A stretch of 36,301 bases of DNA from JBBFMJ01 sp037441225 (GCA_037441225.1 JBBISU010000026.1:1-36301), one strand, 5' to 3'; positions 15,141-24,377 are shown, counted from the stretch's first letter. A program made the numbers and translations. The notes: a model not told the origin generated them from the letters alone.

Positions 15141-15690
15141 AAAAAAAGGGCAACCAGAATATCTGGATGCAATGAGAAATCCTTTAGTTATAAAATTAAA
15201 GGAAAAATTTAAAGAAAATATTTTAGATGCAAAAACTTATGGAAATGAATTAACTATATGGATTTCAAAGGACATTTTAATTCCCTTATGCAAAGAACTC
15301 TGGGAAAATAATTTTATTTATTTAGTTGATATAATGGGTATCCATCAGCCAAATAAAGAAAAAAACTTTGCCCTTTCTTATATTTTGCATAATTTTAAAA
15401 ACAATGAAAGGATTCGTTTAAAAGTTGAAATAAAAGAAAGTGAACTCATTCCATCTTTAACTGAAATCTGGAAAGGGGCAAACTGGCTTGAAAGAGAAGC
15501 TTATGATATGTTTGGGATTTTATTTTCAAACCATCCAAACTTAGAAAGGATTTTGATGTGGGAAGGGTTTGAAGGTCATCCTTTGAGAAAGGACTTTCCT
15601 TTAAAAGGCATAAACACAGGTGCAGCAATTTATCCTGATGTTTATCCTGAAGGTGGGGGTCCACCAAAAAAGGAGGATAAAAATGCTTGA
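15124..15690 (+). CDS. nuoC: Complex I subunit C (30 kDa)
   Basis: The protein has 188 residues from ATG 15124. A TTG 21 bases upstream is in frame, but the ATG has AAGGGG about 7 bases before it. The C-terminal half carries the NuoC signature: ANWLEREAYDMFGILFSNHPNLERIL near 119-144 (named by ends A and L), then GHPLRKDFPLKG. It is a structural subunit of the peripheral arm next to NuoD and is a separate gene here, not fused to nuoD. It overlaps nuoD by 8 bases. Confidence 0.93.
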   Translation: MSQQSEKKGQPEYLDAMRNPLVIKLKEKFKENILDAKTYGNELTIWISKDILIPLCKELWENNFIYLVDIMGIHQPNKEKNFALSYILHNFKNNERIRLKVEIKESELIPSLTEIWKGANWLEREAYDMFGILFSNHPNLERILMWEGFEGHPLRKDFPLKGINTGAAIYPDVYPEGGGPPKKEDKNA

Positions 15691-16780
15691 TGTTCAAGAA
15701 TTAGAATTAAATATGGGTCCTCAGCACCCAGCAACCCATGGGGTTTTGAGGTTAATTTTAAAAGTCGATGGAGAAAGGATTGTTGATGCAAAACCAGTTA
15801 TTGGCTATTTGCATAGGGGAACAGAAAAATTATTTGAAAATCAAACATATCCAATGAATGTCCCCCATACAGATCGCCTTGACTATATTGCAGCAGCAAC
15901 AAATAATCATGCCTATTGTGGTGCTGTAGAAAAACTTTTAGGTGTTGAAGTTCCAAGGAGGGCAAAATTTATAAGAGTAATGCTGGATGAACTTCAAAGG
16001 ATTGCCTCCCACCTGGTCTGGCTTGCAACCCATGCCTTAGATATTGGTGCTATGACACCATTTTTTTATACATTCAGAGAAAGGGAGTTAATCCTTGATT
16101 TATTTGAAGAGTATTGTGGTGCTCGCTTAACCTTAAATTGTATGACAATTGGTGGAGTTCCAGAGGATTTACCAGAAGGCTGGATTGATAAATTAAAAGA
16201 ATTTATAAGCATTTTTGAAGAAAAAATTTGGGATTATGAAAATTTATTAACTGACAACAGGATCTGGAAAAAAAGAACAATTGGTGTTGGAATTATTTCC
16301 CCAGAAGATGCAATAAATTATGGTTTAACAGGTCCACCTTTGAGGGGCTCTGGAATAAAATATGATGTAAGGAGAGCAATCCCTTACGAAGTTTACCCTG
16401 AACTGGATTTTGAGATACCAATTGGAAAAAATGGTGATACTTATGACAGGTATCTGGTTAGGATGGAAGAAATGAGGCAGTCTATAAGAATTTTAAAACA
16501 ATGTATTGAAAAGATACCTGATGGGGAAATCCAGACAAAGGGATTAAAATTTATAAAGCCCAAGCCAGCAGAAGTTTATTTTTCTGTGGAAGCACCAAAA
16601 GGAGAACTTGGTTTTCATATAATTTCAGATGGTTCACCAAAACCCTATAGAGTACGGGTTAGACCTCCATCTTTTATAAATCTTCAAGCTTTACCTTCTA
16701 TGGTAAAGGGCCATTTAATTGCAGATGTAGTGGCAGTTATTGGAACCCTTGATATTGTATTAGGGGAGATAGACAGATGA
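15683..16780 (+). CDS. nuoD: Complex I subunit D (49 kDa, quinone site)
   Basis: The protein has 365 residues from ATG 15683. I prefer this start to an upstream in-frame one because AGGAGG lies 5-10 bases before it and family homology starts at once (LNMGPQHPATHGVLR). Key blocks include IGYLHRGTEK, the quinone-site region with DRLDYIAA, ASHLVWLATHALDIGA, and the C-terminal APKGELGF...SDGSPKPYRVRVR...D-I-V-L-G-E-I-D-R end. It is related to [NiFe]-hydrogenase large subunits, but the hydrogenase Ni-binding CxxC pairs are missing, as expected for complex I. It overlaps nuoH by 4 bases. Confidence 0.96.
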   Translation: MLDVQELELNMGPQHPATHGVLRLILKVDGERIVDAKPVIGYLHRGTEKLFENQTYPMNVPHTDRLDYIAAATNNHAYCGAVEKLLGVEVPRRAKFIRVMLDELQRIASHLVWLATHALDIGAMTPFFYTFRERELILDLFEEYCGARLTLNCMTIGGVPEDLPEGWIDKLKEFISIFEEKIWDYENLLTDNRIWKKRTIGVGIISPEDAINYGLTGPPLRGSGIKYDVRRAIPYEVYPELDFEIPIGKNGDTYDRYLVRMEEMRQSIRILKQCIEKIPDGEIQTKGLKFIKPKPAEVYFSVEAPKGELGFHIISDGSPKPYRVRVRPPSFINLQALPSMVKGHLIADVVAVIGTLDIVLGEIDR

Positions 16781-17814
16781 ATATTTTAATTTTATATATA
16801 ATTCTTCCAGCAATTAAAGGTATTATTATTTTATCAATTATATTATTCCTCGTTGCTTATGCAACATTAATTGAAAGAAGGGTACTTGCATTTATGCAAG
16901 CACGCCTTGGACCAAACATTGCAGGACCTGAAGGAATTTTGCAGCCCATTGCTGATGGAGTAAAACTTTTAGCAAAAGAAGATTTAGTCCCTTCTTCTTC
17001 CCAAAGATTTCTACATTTTCTTGCACCAATTTTAATTTTAGCTCCAGCCCTTGTAATTTTTGGACTGGTTCCTTTTGGGGAAGCAGGGAACTTGTTTGGC
17101 ATTTTAAAGCAGCCCATTACTTTGTATATAACAGATGTAAATGTTGCTTTATTACTGGTTGTTGGTTTTGCTTCCTTGGGTGTTTATGGTTTAATATTGG
17201 GTGGCTGGTCATCAAACTCTAAATATTCCTTTATTGGAGCTTTGAGGTCTGCTGCTCAAGTTGTCTCTTATGAAGTTCCACAGGTAATAGCTCTTGGCTC
17301 CATTTTGCTCCTGGCATCATCTCTTTCTCTTGTAAAAATTGTGGAAGCACAAAGAGAGATGGGTTTATGGTTTATATTTCCAGGGTTTATTGCATTTTTT
17401 ATTTATCTTGTTTGTGGAATTGCTGAAACAAACCGTCTCCCCTTTGATTTGCCAGAAGCAGAATCAGAACTTGTGGCTGGTTATCATACTGAATACTCAG
17501 GAATGAAGTTTGCTTTCTTTTTTATGGGTGAATATGCAAATATGATTGTTGTGTCTTCTGTTGCCACAGTTGTATTTTTAGGTGGCTGGCTTCCACCTTT
17601 TCCTTCTTTAAAAATCTGGCAGAGTTTGCCTGAAATCCCAATTTTCTGGTTCTTTGCAAAAGTTTTATTATTTTTATTTTTATATATCTGGCTCAGGGCA
17701 ACCTTCCCGAGGTACAGGTTTGATCAATTGATGGACCTTGCTTGGAAATGGCTCCTTCCCCTTTCAATTTTAAATTTGGTTTTAATTGCTTTTATAAAAT
17801 GGGGGTTAAAATGA
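16777..17814 (+). CDS. nuoH: Complex I subunit H
   Basis: The protein has 345 residues with about eight membrane helices. The signature ERRVLAFMQARLGPN at about 33-47 and the loop AETNRLPFDLPEAESELVAGY near 215-235 (named by its ends A and Y) are the conserved parts that connect the quinone cavity to the proton channels. It links the peripheral arm to the antiporter-like subunits. It overlaps nuoD and nuoI by 4 bases each. Confidence 0.96.
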   Translation: MNILILYIILPAIKGIIILSIILFLVAYATLIERRVLAFMQARLGPNIAGPEGILQPIADGVKLLAKEDLVPSSSQRFLHFLAPILILAPALVIFGLVPFGEAGNLFGILKQPITLYITDVNVALLLVVGFASLGVYGLILGGWSSNSKYSFIGALRSAAQVVSYEVPQVIALGSILLLASSLSLVKIVEAQREMGLWFIFPGFIAFFIYLVCGIAETNRLPFDLPEAESELVAGYHTEYSGMKFAFFFMGEYANMIVVSSVATVVFLGGWLPPFPSLKIWQSLPEIPIFWFFAKVLLFLFLYIWLRATFPRYRFDQLMDLAWKWLLPLSILNLVLIAFIKWGLK

Positions 17815-18263
17815 AATTAAAAGATCTCCTTTTATATGATTTAATCATTGGGCTTTTGACATCTTTTAAATATTTATTCAGGAAGAAATTTACAGTTCCA
17901 TATCCTTATAAAAAATTAGAACCAGCACCAAGGTTCAGGGGATTTTTTTATTTAAATCCTTCCACTTGTCTGGGTTGTAATATGTGCTGGAAAGCCTGCC
18001 CAATTGATATAATTTACATTGAAAGCCATGATGAACAAACACCAGAAGGGAAGAGAAAAAAAGTTGTTGACAGGTTTGATATTGATTTGCAAAGGTGTAT
18101 GTTTTGTGGTTTATGTGAGGCAGCTTGCCCAAATGGTTCTTTTAAACTTACATTGAAGACAGGTTTTTATGAAGGTGCTGTATATGACAGGCACCAGCTT
18201 TATTTTGACAGATATAAACTGCAAAATTATGTAAAGGAAAGGAAGGAGAAAAAAAATGGTTGA
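17811..18263 (+). CDS. nuoI: Complex I subunit I (two [4Fe-4S] ferredoxin)
   Basis: The protein has 150 residues from ATG 17811, which overlaps the nuoH stop (ATGA) and has GGGGG 5-6 bases before it. A long upstream in-frame extension would lie inside nuoH and is rejected. Two full cluster motifs are present: C53-x2-C56-x2-C59-x3-C63 and C96-x2-C99-x2-C102-x3-C106. These are clusters N6a and N6b, which carry electrons to NuoB. Because nuoEFG are absent from the operon, this subunit is the likely entry point for electrons from a ferredoxin or another donor. Confidence 0.95.
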   Translation: MKLKDLLLYDLIIGLLTSFKYLFRKKFTVPYPYKKLEPAPRFRGFFYLNPSTCLGCNMCWKACPIDIIYIESHDEQTPEGKRKKVVDRFDIDLQRCMFCGLCEAACPNGSFKLTLKTGFYEGAVYDRHQLYFDRYKLQNYVKERKEKKNG

Positions 18264-18765
18264 GGCAATTTTTATAATTCTGGCAATCCTTGCTTTTTTG
18301 GGTGGTTTAGGTGTCCTGATTTTTCGCCAACCAATCCATTGTGCTGTATCCCTTCTTTTAACACTCTTATCCCTTGCAGGAATTTATTTAATATTAGGGG
18401 CAGAGTTTATTGCAGCTGCTCAAATTGTAATTTATGCAGGTGGCATTTTAATAATATTTTTATTTGCCATAATGTTTGTTTCTGTAAAGGAAGCAGAAAA
18501 AAAGAAAAAATGGATTCCTACCTGGCCTTCTTTTATTTTATTTGGAATTTTGCTTTTTTTAAGTTTAATGTTTTTTATAAGATCAACTATATTTGAAAAA
18601 GGAAAGGGCTTTTCTGAGGTTTTATCAAAATATGGTGGAAACACAGAAGCAATATCAGATACATTATATAATTATTATTTAATCCCTTTTGAAGTTGTTT
18701 CCCTATTTTTGCTTGTTGCAATGGTTGGTGCAATCCTTATGGGTGGATGGGGGGTGAGGAAATGA
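18256..18765 (+). CDS. nuoJ: Complex I subunit J
   Basis: The protein has 169 residues with five membrane helices. The third helix region YAGGILIIFLFAIMFV near 61-76 is the conserved block with the pi-bulge used in coupling. AAGGAAGGAG precedes the ATG. It overlaps nuoI by 8 bases and nuoK by 4. Confidence 0.93.
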   Translation: MVEAIFIILAILAFLGGLGVLIFRQPIHCAVSLLLTLLSLAGIYLILGAEFIAAAQIVIYAGGILIIFLFAIMFVSVKEAEKKKKWIPTWPSFILFGILLFLSLMFFIRSTIFEKGKGFSEVLSKYGGNTEAISDTLYNYYLIPFEVVSLFLLVAMVGAILMGGWGVRK

Positions 18766-19064
18766 TTCCACAAGGATGGGTTTTATTTTTATCTTTATGC
18801 CTCTTTACCCTTGGTGTTATTGGTGTAATGATAAGGAAAAATTTGATAATTTTGCTTTTATCCCTTGAACTAATGCTAAATGCCGTAAATTTAAATTTAA
18901 TTTTGTTTTCCCATCAATGGGGAAATACATTGGGACAGGTTTTTTCAATCTTTGTTATGACAATTGCAGCAGGTGAAGCAGCCATTGGCCTTGGAATCAT
19001 AATTGCTGTATATAAGACAAAAAAGACAATGGATGCTGATTCTATAAAAGAAATGGAGGGCTAA
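18762..19064 (+). CDS. nuoK: Complex I subunit K
   Basis: The protein has 100 residues from ATG 18762, the standard NuoK length. This start overlaps the nuoJ stop (ATGA) and has GTGAGGA before it; a start 15 bases upstream is possible but covers that ribosome site. Three helices are visible with conserved glutamates in LLLSLELMLNAVNL (helix 2) and TIAAGEAAIGLGI (helix 3), the proton path residues. nuoL starts immediately after its stop codon. Confidence 0.95.
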   Translation: MIPQGWVLFLSLCLFTLGVIGVMIRKNLIILLLSLELMLNAVNLNLILFSHQWGNTLGQVFSIFVMTIAAGEAAIGLGIIIAVYKTKKTMDADSIKEMEG

Positions 19065-21089
19065 ATGAAGGATTTATTTTTTCTAATTCCTTTTTTCCCC
19101 CTTTTGGGTTTTCTAATAATTGGGCTCCTTTGGAAAAAATTTCCAAAAAATATTACATCAATTATTGGTTGTGGAAGCGTTGGTATTTCAACAGTAGTTG
19201 CTTTTTTATCTGTCTTTGATTGGGCAAGACACTCAATCCACCATCCAATATTTAAAGAGTTGTTTATATGGATACCAGCAGGAGAACTTCCTACAAAATT
19301 TTTTGGTTTAAAACCTTTAATTTTATCTTTTTCCTTTCAATTGGATTCTTTATCTGCTTTAATGGTTTTATTTGTAACCTTTGTTGGTTTCTGGATCCAT
19401 ATTTATTCCATTGGTTATATGCATGAAGATGAAGGGTATAACAGATTTTTTGCTTATCTTAATTTATTTATGTTTTCAATGCTTATTCTTGTCTTAGCAG
19501 ACAATTTTCCTTTAATGTTTATTGGATGGGAAGGAGTTGGGCTTTGTTCTTATCTTTTAATTGGTTTTTATTACAAGGAAGAATGGCCTCAAAATGCAGG
19601 GAAGAAGGCATTTATAACAAACAGGGTAGGGGATTGGGGATTTTTAATTGGGATGTTTTTCATCTTTTACATCTTTGGTTCTTTAAAATATGAAGAGGTC
19701 TTTAAAGGAGCAATTGATAAGCCAGAAAAATTTGCTCCATTTGCAACAATTATTTGTATATTCTTGTTCATAGGTGCAACGGGAAAATCAGCCCAGATAC
19801 CTTTATATGTGTGGCTTCCAGATGCAATGGCAGGACCTACTCCTGTCTCTGCCTTAATCCATGCTGCTACAATGGTTACAGCAGGTGTATATATGGTATC
19901 AAGATGTAATCCTTTGTATCGCTTATCTCCTTCTGCAATGCTTGTAGTTGCCATTATTGGATGTATTACAGCTCTTTTTGCTGCTACAATGGGAATTGCT
20001 CAGAGGGATATAAAGAAAGTCCTTGCTTATTCTACAATTTCCCAGCTTGGTTATATGTTTTTATCAGCAGGAGTTGGGGCATACTTTTATGCTATGTTCC
20101 ATGTCTTAACCCATGCTTTCTTTAAAGCATGTTTGTTTTTAGGTTCTGGTTCTGTAATCCATGCCTGCCATACAAATGACATTATGGAAATGGGTGGCCT
20201 TAAGAAATATATGAAAACAACCCACTGGACTTTTCTTTTAGCAACCCTTGCAATTTCTGGCTTTCCATTTTTTTCTGGATTTTTTTCAAAAGATGGGATT
20301 TTATCTTCCGTTTTTTCTTTTGGTCTCCACCATTCTATTGGCTATATTTTATATTCAATTGCTTTAATTACAGCAATCATAACTGCCTTTTATATGGGAA
20401 GGGTATATTTTATAACCTTTTGGGGTGAATACAGAGGAAAGGGGCACCCCCATGAATCACCAAAATCAATGGTTTCTGCTTTAGTTGTTTTAGGTGTTTT
20501 ATCTTTAATTGGTGGATTTATTGGACTTCCTGGTGAAAAATATAATTTATTTTCAAAATTTTTAGAGCCAGTAATTCCTTTAAAAGAAGGACTAACAGAA
20601 CCACCCCACCACCTTCCCTTTAAAACAGAAGCAATATTGATAATTGTTTCTGTAATTGTTGCTCTTTTGGGGCTTTATTTTGCTTATAGATTATATGTAA
20701 AAGACAAAGAATGGAATTTTGTAAAAAATTTTATCTCAAAATATCCATTTTTATATAAAATTGTTTTTAATAAATATTATGTAGATGAATTTTATGGTAT
20801 GACTGTTGTTTCTGGTGTTGTTAAAGGCTCTGAAAAACTTGCAAATTTTGATTTAAAAGGAATAGATGGAGCTGTAAATGCCATAAGGCATGCAACTGTT
20901 GGAACTTCTCTCTTTTCTGGATTTTTTGATTTAAGGTTTGTTGATGGAATTGTAAACCTTGTAGCAAATCTTTTAGGATGGGGTGGAAACTTGTGGAGAA
21001 AAATCCAAACAGGTGTAGTCCAACACTATGCTTTTATTTTAACCTTTGGAATTTTTTCATTGATAACTATATATTTAATTTTCTTTTAA
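19065..21089 (+). CDS. nuoL: Complex I subunit L (antiporter-like)
   Basis: The protein has 674 residues with about 16 membrane helices plus the long C-terminal lateral helix expected of NuoL. Conserved blocks include FIGWEGVGLCSYLLIGFYY (with the helix-5 glutamate), the lysine-bearing ATGKSAQIPLYVWLPDAMAGPTPVSALIH (named by its ends, near 238-266), HAATMVTAGVYM and FFKACLFLGSGSVIHA. It is the distal proton-pumping subunit. GGAGG lies before its ATG, and there is no gap to nuoK. Confidence 0.97.
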   Translation: MKDLFFLIPFFPLLGFLIIGLLWKKFPKNITSIIGCGSVGISTVVAFLSVFDWARHSIHHPIFKELFIWIPAGELPTKFFGLKPLILSFSFQLDSLSALMVLFVTFVGFWIHIYSIGYMHEDEGYNRFFAYLNLFMFSMLILVLADNFPLMFIGWEGVGLCSYLLIGFYYKEEWPQNAGKKAFITNRVGDWGFLIGMFFIFYIFGSLKYEEVFKGAIDKPEKFAPFATIICIFLFIGATGKSAQIPLYVWLPDAMAGPTPVSALIHAATMVTAGVYMVSRCNPLYRLSPSAMLVVAIIGCITALFAATMGIAQRDIKKVLAYSTISQLGYMFLSAGVGAYFYAMFHVLTHAFFKACLFLGSGSVIHACHTNDIMEMGGLKKYMKTTHWTFLLATLAISGFPFFSGFFSKDGILSSVFSFGLHHSIGYILYSIALITAIITAFYMGRVYFITFWGEYRGKGHPHESPKSMVSALVVLGVLSLIGGFIGLPGEKYNLFSKFLEPVIPLKEGLTEPPHHLPFKTEAILIIVSVIVALLGLYFAYRLYVKDKEWNFVKNFISKYPFLYKIVFNKYYVDEFYGMTVVSGVVKGSEKLANFDLKGIDGAVNAIRHATVGTSLFSGFFDLRFVDGIVNLVANLLGWGGNLWRKIQTGVVQHYAFILTFGIFSLITIYLIFF

Positions 21090-21101
21090 AGGAGCAAAAA
21101 T

Positions 21102-22658
21102 ATGGATTTTTTATTTAAACTTCCAATTCTTTCAGTAATCACTTACATCCCTCTTTTAGGAGCACTCTTGATCGTTTTAGTAAACAAAGAAAACAAAAAG
21201 GCAATTAAATTTATTGCAACCTTTGCATCGGGACTTTCTTTTTTAATCTCTTGCTTTTTATGGTTTGGTTATGATTTTACAAGGGAAGGTTTGGAAATCT
21301 TTCAATTTATAGAAAAAACAAGCTGGATCCCATCCCTTGGTGTCCAGTATTATTTTGGAATTGATGGAATTGCTTTATTGCTGGTCTTACTTACAACACT
21401 TTTATCTTTCATTTCAGTTTATTGTTCATTTACTGCAATTACTTTTAGAGAAAAAGAATACTATGCCCTCCTTCTAATACTTGAAACAGGTATGCTTGGT
21501 GTTTTTTGTTCCCTTGATTTCTTTTTGTTTTATCTTTTCTGGGAAATTATGCTTGTTCCAATGTATTTCTTAATTGGTGTATGGGGTTCTGAAAGAAAAC
21601 TATATGCTGCAATTAAGTTTTTCTTATATACACTCCTTGGCTCTGTTTTAATGCTTTTAGGTATCTTAGCATTATATTTTTACAACACAACAGGATTTTT
21701 GGGCTTTGAGGGCTTAGGAAATCAACCAACCCTTGATATTTTACATTTCCATAAAATTGGAGGTTTAATTCCTTATAATTTGCAATTCTGGATTTTCCTT
21801 GCCTTTTTTATTGGCTTTGCAATTAAAGTTCCAATGTTCCCATTCCATACCTGGCTTCCAGATGCCCATGTAGAAGCACCAACTGCTGGTTCTGTAATCC
21901 TTGCTGGGATACTTTTGAAAATGGGAACTTATGGCTTTGTGAGGTTTTCCCTTCCAATTATGCCGGAAGCAACAAAAGAAATGGTTCCATACCTTGTAAC
22001 CCTTTCAATCATTGCTATAATTTATGGTGCCCTTGTAGCAATGGCACAACCAGATATGAAAAAATTGATTGCCAATTCTTCTGTTTCCCATTTAGGCTTT
22101 GTAACACTTGGAATCTTTGCTTTAAACCAATCAGGGATTGAAGGGGCAACCCTTCAAATGATAAACCATGGAATTTCAACAGGTGGGCTCTTCTTACTTG
22201 TTGGAATAATTTATGAAAGAAGGCATACAAAACTAATAAACGCCTTTGGTGGTTTATCCTTTTCAATGCCTGATTATGCAATTTATTTTATGGTAATTGC
22301 CTTATCTTCAATGGGACTCCCTGGGATGAATGGATTTGTGGGAGAATTTACAATCCTCATTGGTGCTTTTCATAAAAACTGGTTTTGGGCACTTTTAGCT
22401 GGTGCAGGAATTGTCTTAGGTGCTGCCTATCTTTTATGGATGTATCAAAGGGTCTTTTATGGAAAACTTGAAAAAGAAGAAAACAAAAACCTGCCAGATT
22501 TAAATTTAAGGGAAAAATTAACTTTAATTCCTTTAATTATTTTAATCTTTTGGATTGGACTTTATCCGAGACCATTCTTTAAAAGGATGGAAAATTCCGT
22601 AAAATACATAGTAAAAATTGTTGAGCCAAATTATTTTACAAAAGGAGAAATTAAATGA
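21102..22658 (+). CDS. nuoM: Complex I subunit M (antiporter-like)
   Basis: The protein has 518 residues with about 14 helices. Typical blocks are YYFGIDGIALLLVLLTTLLS, FLFYLFWEIMLVPMYFLIG (helix-5 glutamate), the lysine-bearing AIKVPMFPFHTWLPDAHVEA and HLGFVTLGIFALN. It is the middle proton-pumping subunit. AAAGGAG precedes the ATG after a 12-base gap from nuoL, the only gap longer than one base in the operon. Confidence 0.97.
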   Translation: MDFLFKLPILSVITYIPLLGALLIVLVNKENKKAIKFIATFASGLSFLISCFLWFGYDFTREGLEIFQFIEKTSWIPSLGVQYYFGIDGIALLLVLLTTLLSFISVYCSFTAITFREKEYYALLLILETGMLGVFCSLDFFLFYLFWEIMLVPMYFLIGVWGSERKLYAAIKFFLYTLLGSVLMLLGILALYFYNTTGFLGFEGLGNQPTLDILHFHKIGGLIPYNLQFWIFLAFFIGFAIKVPMFPFHTWLPDAHVEAPTAGSVILAGILLKMGTYGFVRFSLPIMPEATKEMVPYLVTLSIIAIIYGALVAMAQPDMKKLIANSSVSHLGFVTLGIFALNQSGIEGATLQMINHGISTGGLFLLVGIIYERRHTKLINAFGGLSFSMPDYAIYFMVIALSSMGLPGMNGFVGEFTILIGAFHKNWFWALLAGAGIVLGAAYLLWMYQRVFYGKLEKEENKNLPDLNLREKLTLIPLIILIFWIGLYPRPFFKRMENSVKYIVKIVEPNYFTKGEIK

Positions 22659-24031
22659 TAAAGGGAATAACACCTGCCCTTATTTTAACAACTGGTGCTC
22701 TTTTTTTGCTTCTTTTAAGGTTATTTAAAATAAAAAAGGACTGGGTTGGCTTTTCAGTTGGAATTGTAGCCCTTCTGGTCTCAATGTTTTTGATACCTTC
22801 AAGTATGGTTGAAAAAAATTTTCCAACACTCATTCAAGATGAACTTGCCATATTTTTTCAATTTTTAATTTCCCTTGCTTCAATTTTAACTTTAATTTTA
22901 TCCTGGGATTATATAAGGGAAGGTAAATGGGGATTTGTTGAGTATTCTTCTCTTGTATTATTTGCCACCGTTGGAATGTTTTTCCTCGTTGGTTCAAAGG
23001 ACTTTTTAACCCTTTATATTGGCTTGGAGCTTATGGCACTTTCTTCCTATGTTTTGACGGGTTATGCAAGGGGTAAAGGGAAGGCATTTGAAGCATCCTT
23101 TAAATATTTCATCCTTGGTGCTTTTTCTTCTGGTGTCTTGCTTTATGGAATTTCTTTAATCTATGGAACAACAGGTAATTTTTCAATTGAAAATGCTTTA
23201 AAAAATCCAAATAATGTGGATTTCATATTTAAAGGAGGAATGCTTTTAATTTTATGTGGCTTTTTATTTAAGATTGCAGCAATCCCCTTTCACATCTGGA
23301 CACCTGATGTTTATGAAGGTGCACCAAACCCAATAACTGCTTTTTTTTCAATTGGTCCTAAGGCATCTGCTTTTGCTGCTTTTTTGAGGGTTTTTTGGTG
23401 GATTTTTTCACCTACCACAATTGACTGGCAGTTTATAATTGGAATAGTTGCTTTTTTTACAATGGTTGGTGGAAATCTGATGGCAATTGTACAAAAAAAT
23501 GTAAAACGCCTCCTGGCTTATGCTTCAATTGGCTCTGCTGGTTATGTCTTACTTGGCTTGGTATCAAAAAATGATTTTTCTTTAAAAGGCATTTTTTATT
23601 ATCTTTTTGCCTTTTTATTTGCAATAATTGGAATATTTACAATAATAATTTATTTAAACAAAAAAGAATATTCAGAAGAAGAAGTTGATGATTTTAAAGG
23701 TTTAAATAAAAAACATCCCTTTATCTCTTTTTCAATACTTATTTTTTTATTATCCCTTGTTGGAATTCCTGGCACTGCTGGCTTTGTTGGAAAGTTTTTC
23801 TTATTTGGAAGTGCCATAAAGGGTGGATTTTTCCTCTTGGCTGTTGTTGGTGTTTTGATGAGCGTTGTAAGTTTATATTACTTTTTTAGAATTATTGTAA
23901 ATATATATATTTTTGAAGAAAAAGAAATTGAAATAAGGAGGAGTAATTTCCTTTTTATTGCTCTTCTGATATGCCTTTTTGGAACTTTAATCTTTGGCTT
24001 TTACCCTTCCCTTCTTTTAAATATTTTGTAA
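22655..24031 (+). CDS. nuoN: Complex I subunit N (antiporter-like)
   Basis: The protein has 458 residues with about 14 helices. Family blocks include DFLTLYIGLELMALSSYVLT (helix-5 glutamate), the lysine-bearing FKIAAIPFHIWTPDVYEGAP and AYASIGSAGYVLLGL. It is the last gene of the operon and overlaps nuoM by 4 bases, with AAGGAG before the ATG. No nuoE, nuoF or nuoG follows: the next genes are convergent. Confidence 0.97.
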   Translation: MIKGITPALILTTGALFLLLLRLFKIKKDWVGFSVGIVALLVSMFLIPSSMVEKNFPTLIQDELAIFFQFLISLASILTLILSWDYIREGKWGFVEYSSLVLFATVGMFFLVGSKDFLTLYIGLELMALSSYVLTGYARGKGKAFEASFKYFILGAFSSGVLLYGISLIYGTTGNFSIENALKNPNNVDFIFKGGMLLILCGFLFKIAAIPFHIWTPDVYEGAPNPITAFFSIGPKASAFAAFLRVFWWIFSPTTIDWQFIIGIVAFFTMVGGNLMAIVQKNVKRLLAYASIGSAGYVLLGLVSKNDFSLKGIFYYLFAFLFAIIGIFTIIIYLNKKEYSEEEVDDFKGLNKKHPFISFSILIFLLSLVGIPGTAGFVGKFFLFGSAIKGGFFLLAVVGVLMSVVSLYYFFRIIVNIYIFEEKEIEIRRSNFLFIALLICLFGTLIFGFYPSLLLNIL

Positions 24032-24045
24032 ATAAGCTTATAATT

Positions 24046-24084
24046 ATAAACCCAAAAAATTCAATTGAAAATGAAATAAAGTAG
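24046..24084 (+). repeat. A/T-rich intergenic repeat, copy 2 (after nuoN)
   Basis: This segment matches 10751-10790 (after thiL) at roughly 80 percent by eye and sits at a similar distance from the upstream stop codon. It contains the palindrome TTCAATTGAA (24060-24069). Confidence 0.5.
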
Positions 24085-24134
24085 AGCAGCAGAGCAGGAG
24101 TTCGTTGTCCGTGTCCGTTTTTAAAAAAAGTAAG

Positions 24135-24152
24135 GGCAATTGGTGGATTGCC
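24135..24152 (+). repeat. Small hairpin between nuoN and the convergent operon (R3)
   Basis: Arms GGCAAT (24135-24140) and ATTGCC (24147-24152) flank a six-base loop. The 5' flank GTAAGG resembles that of R1 and R2 in the CTTGT orientation, but the loop differs. It may be a distant member of the same hairpin family or a weak bidirectional terminator. The rest of 24032-24224 shows no coding sign. Confidence 0.4.
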
Positions 24153-24224
24153 TATACTGTTGTATTTTTTAATTTTTAAAATTTATCAATTTATTTAGGC
24201 GAAGACGAGCCCCCCTTTTTGCAT

Positions 24225-24377
24225 TTATTTTATCTTTCCAGTTCCGTGACACCTGTGGCATCTTCCATTGCCTTTGTGTTCACACTGATTGCAAGGACCA
24301 GAACGGGGTATTTGCCCTGTCCCCTTACAATGCCTGCAAAGCCCAGTGCCTTTACATTCAGGACATATTTTTTCCAT
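24225..24377 (-). CDS. 50-residue DnaJ-type zinc-finger protein
   Basis: This small gene encodes 50 residues that are almost all a cysteine-rich domain: C5-x2-C8-KGTG, C14-x2-C17-KGTG, C29-x2-C32, and C40-x2-C43-HGTG. Four CxxC pairs, three followed by xGTG and the remaining pair (C29/C32) by a looser GNG, are the pattern of the DnaJ (Hsp40) zinc-binding domain, enough for two zinc ions. There is no J-domain. A perfect AGGAGGT lies just before ATG 24377, so translation is likely. It starts 9 bases after the end of the broken SPFH gene and ends the 33915-24225 run. Free-standing proteins of this type are often annotated only as hypothetical; a chaperone-assisting or redox role is a guess. Confidence 0.8.
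   Translation of the reverse strand: MEKICPECKGTGLCRHCKGTGQIPRSGPCNQCEHKGNGRCHRCHGTGKIK

Noticed and set aside
15620..15682. Longer N-terminus for NuoD
   Set aside because: The extension lies inside nuoC, family homology starts at the later ATG, and AGGAGG precedes that ATG.
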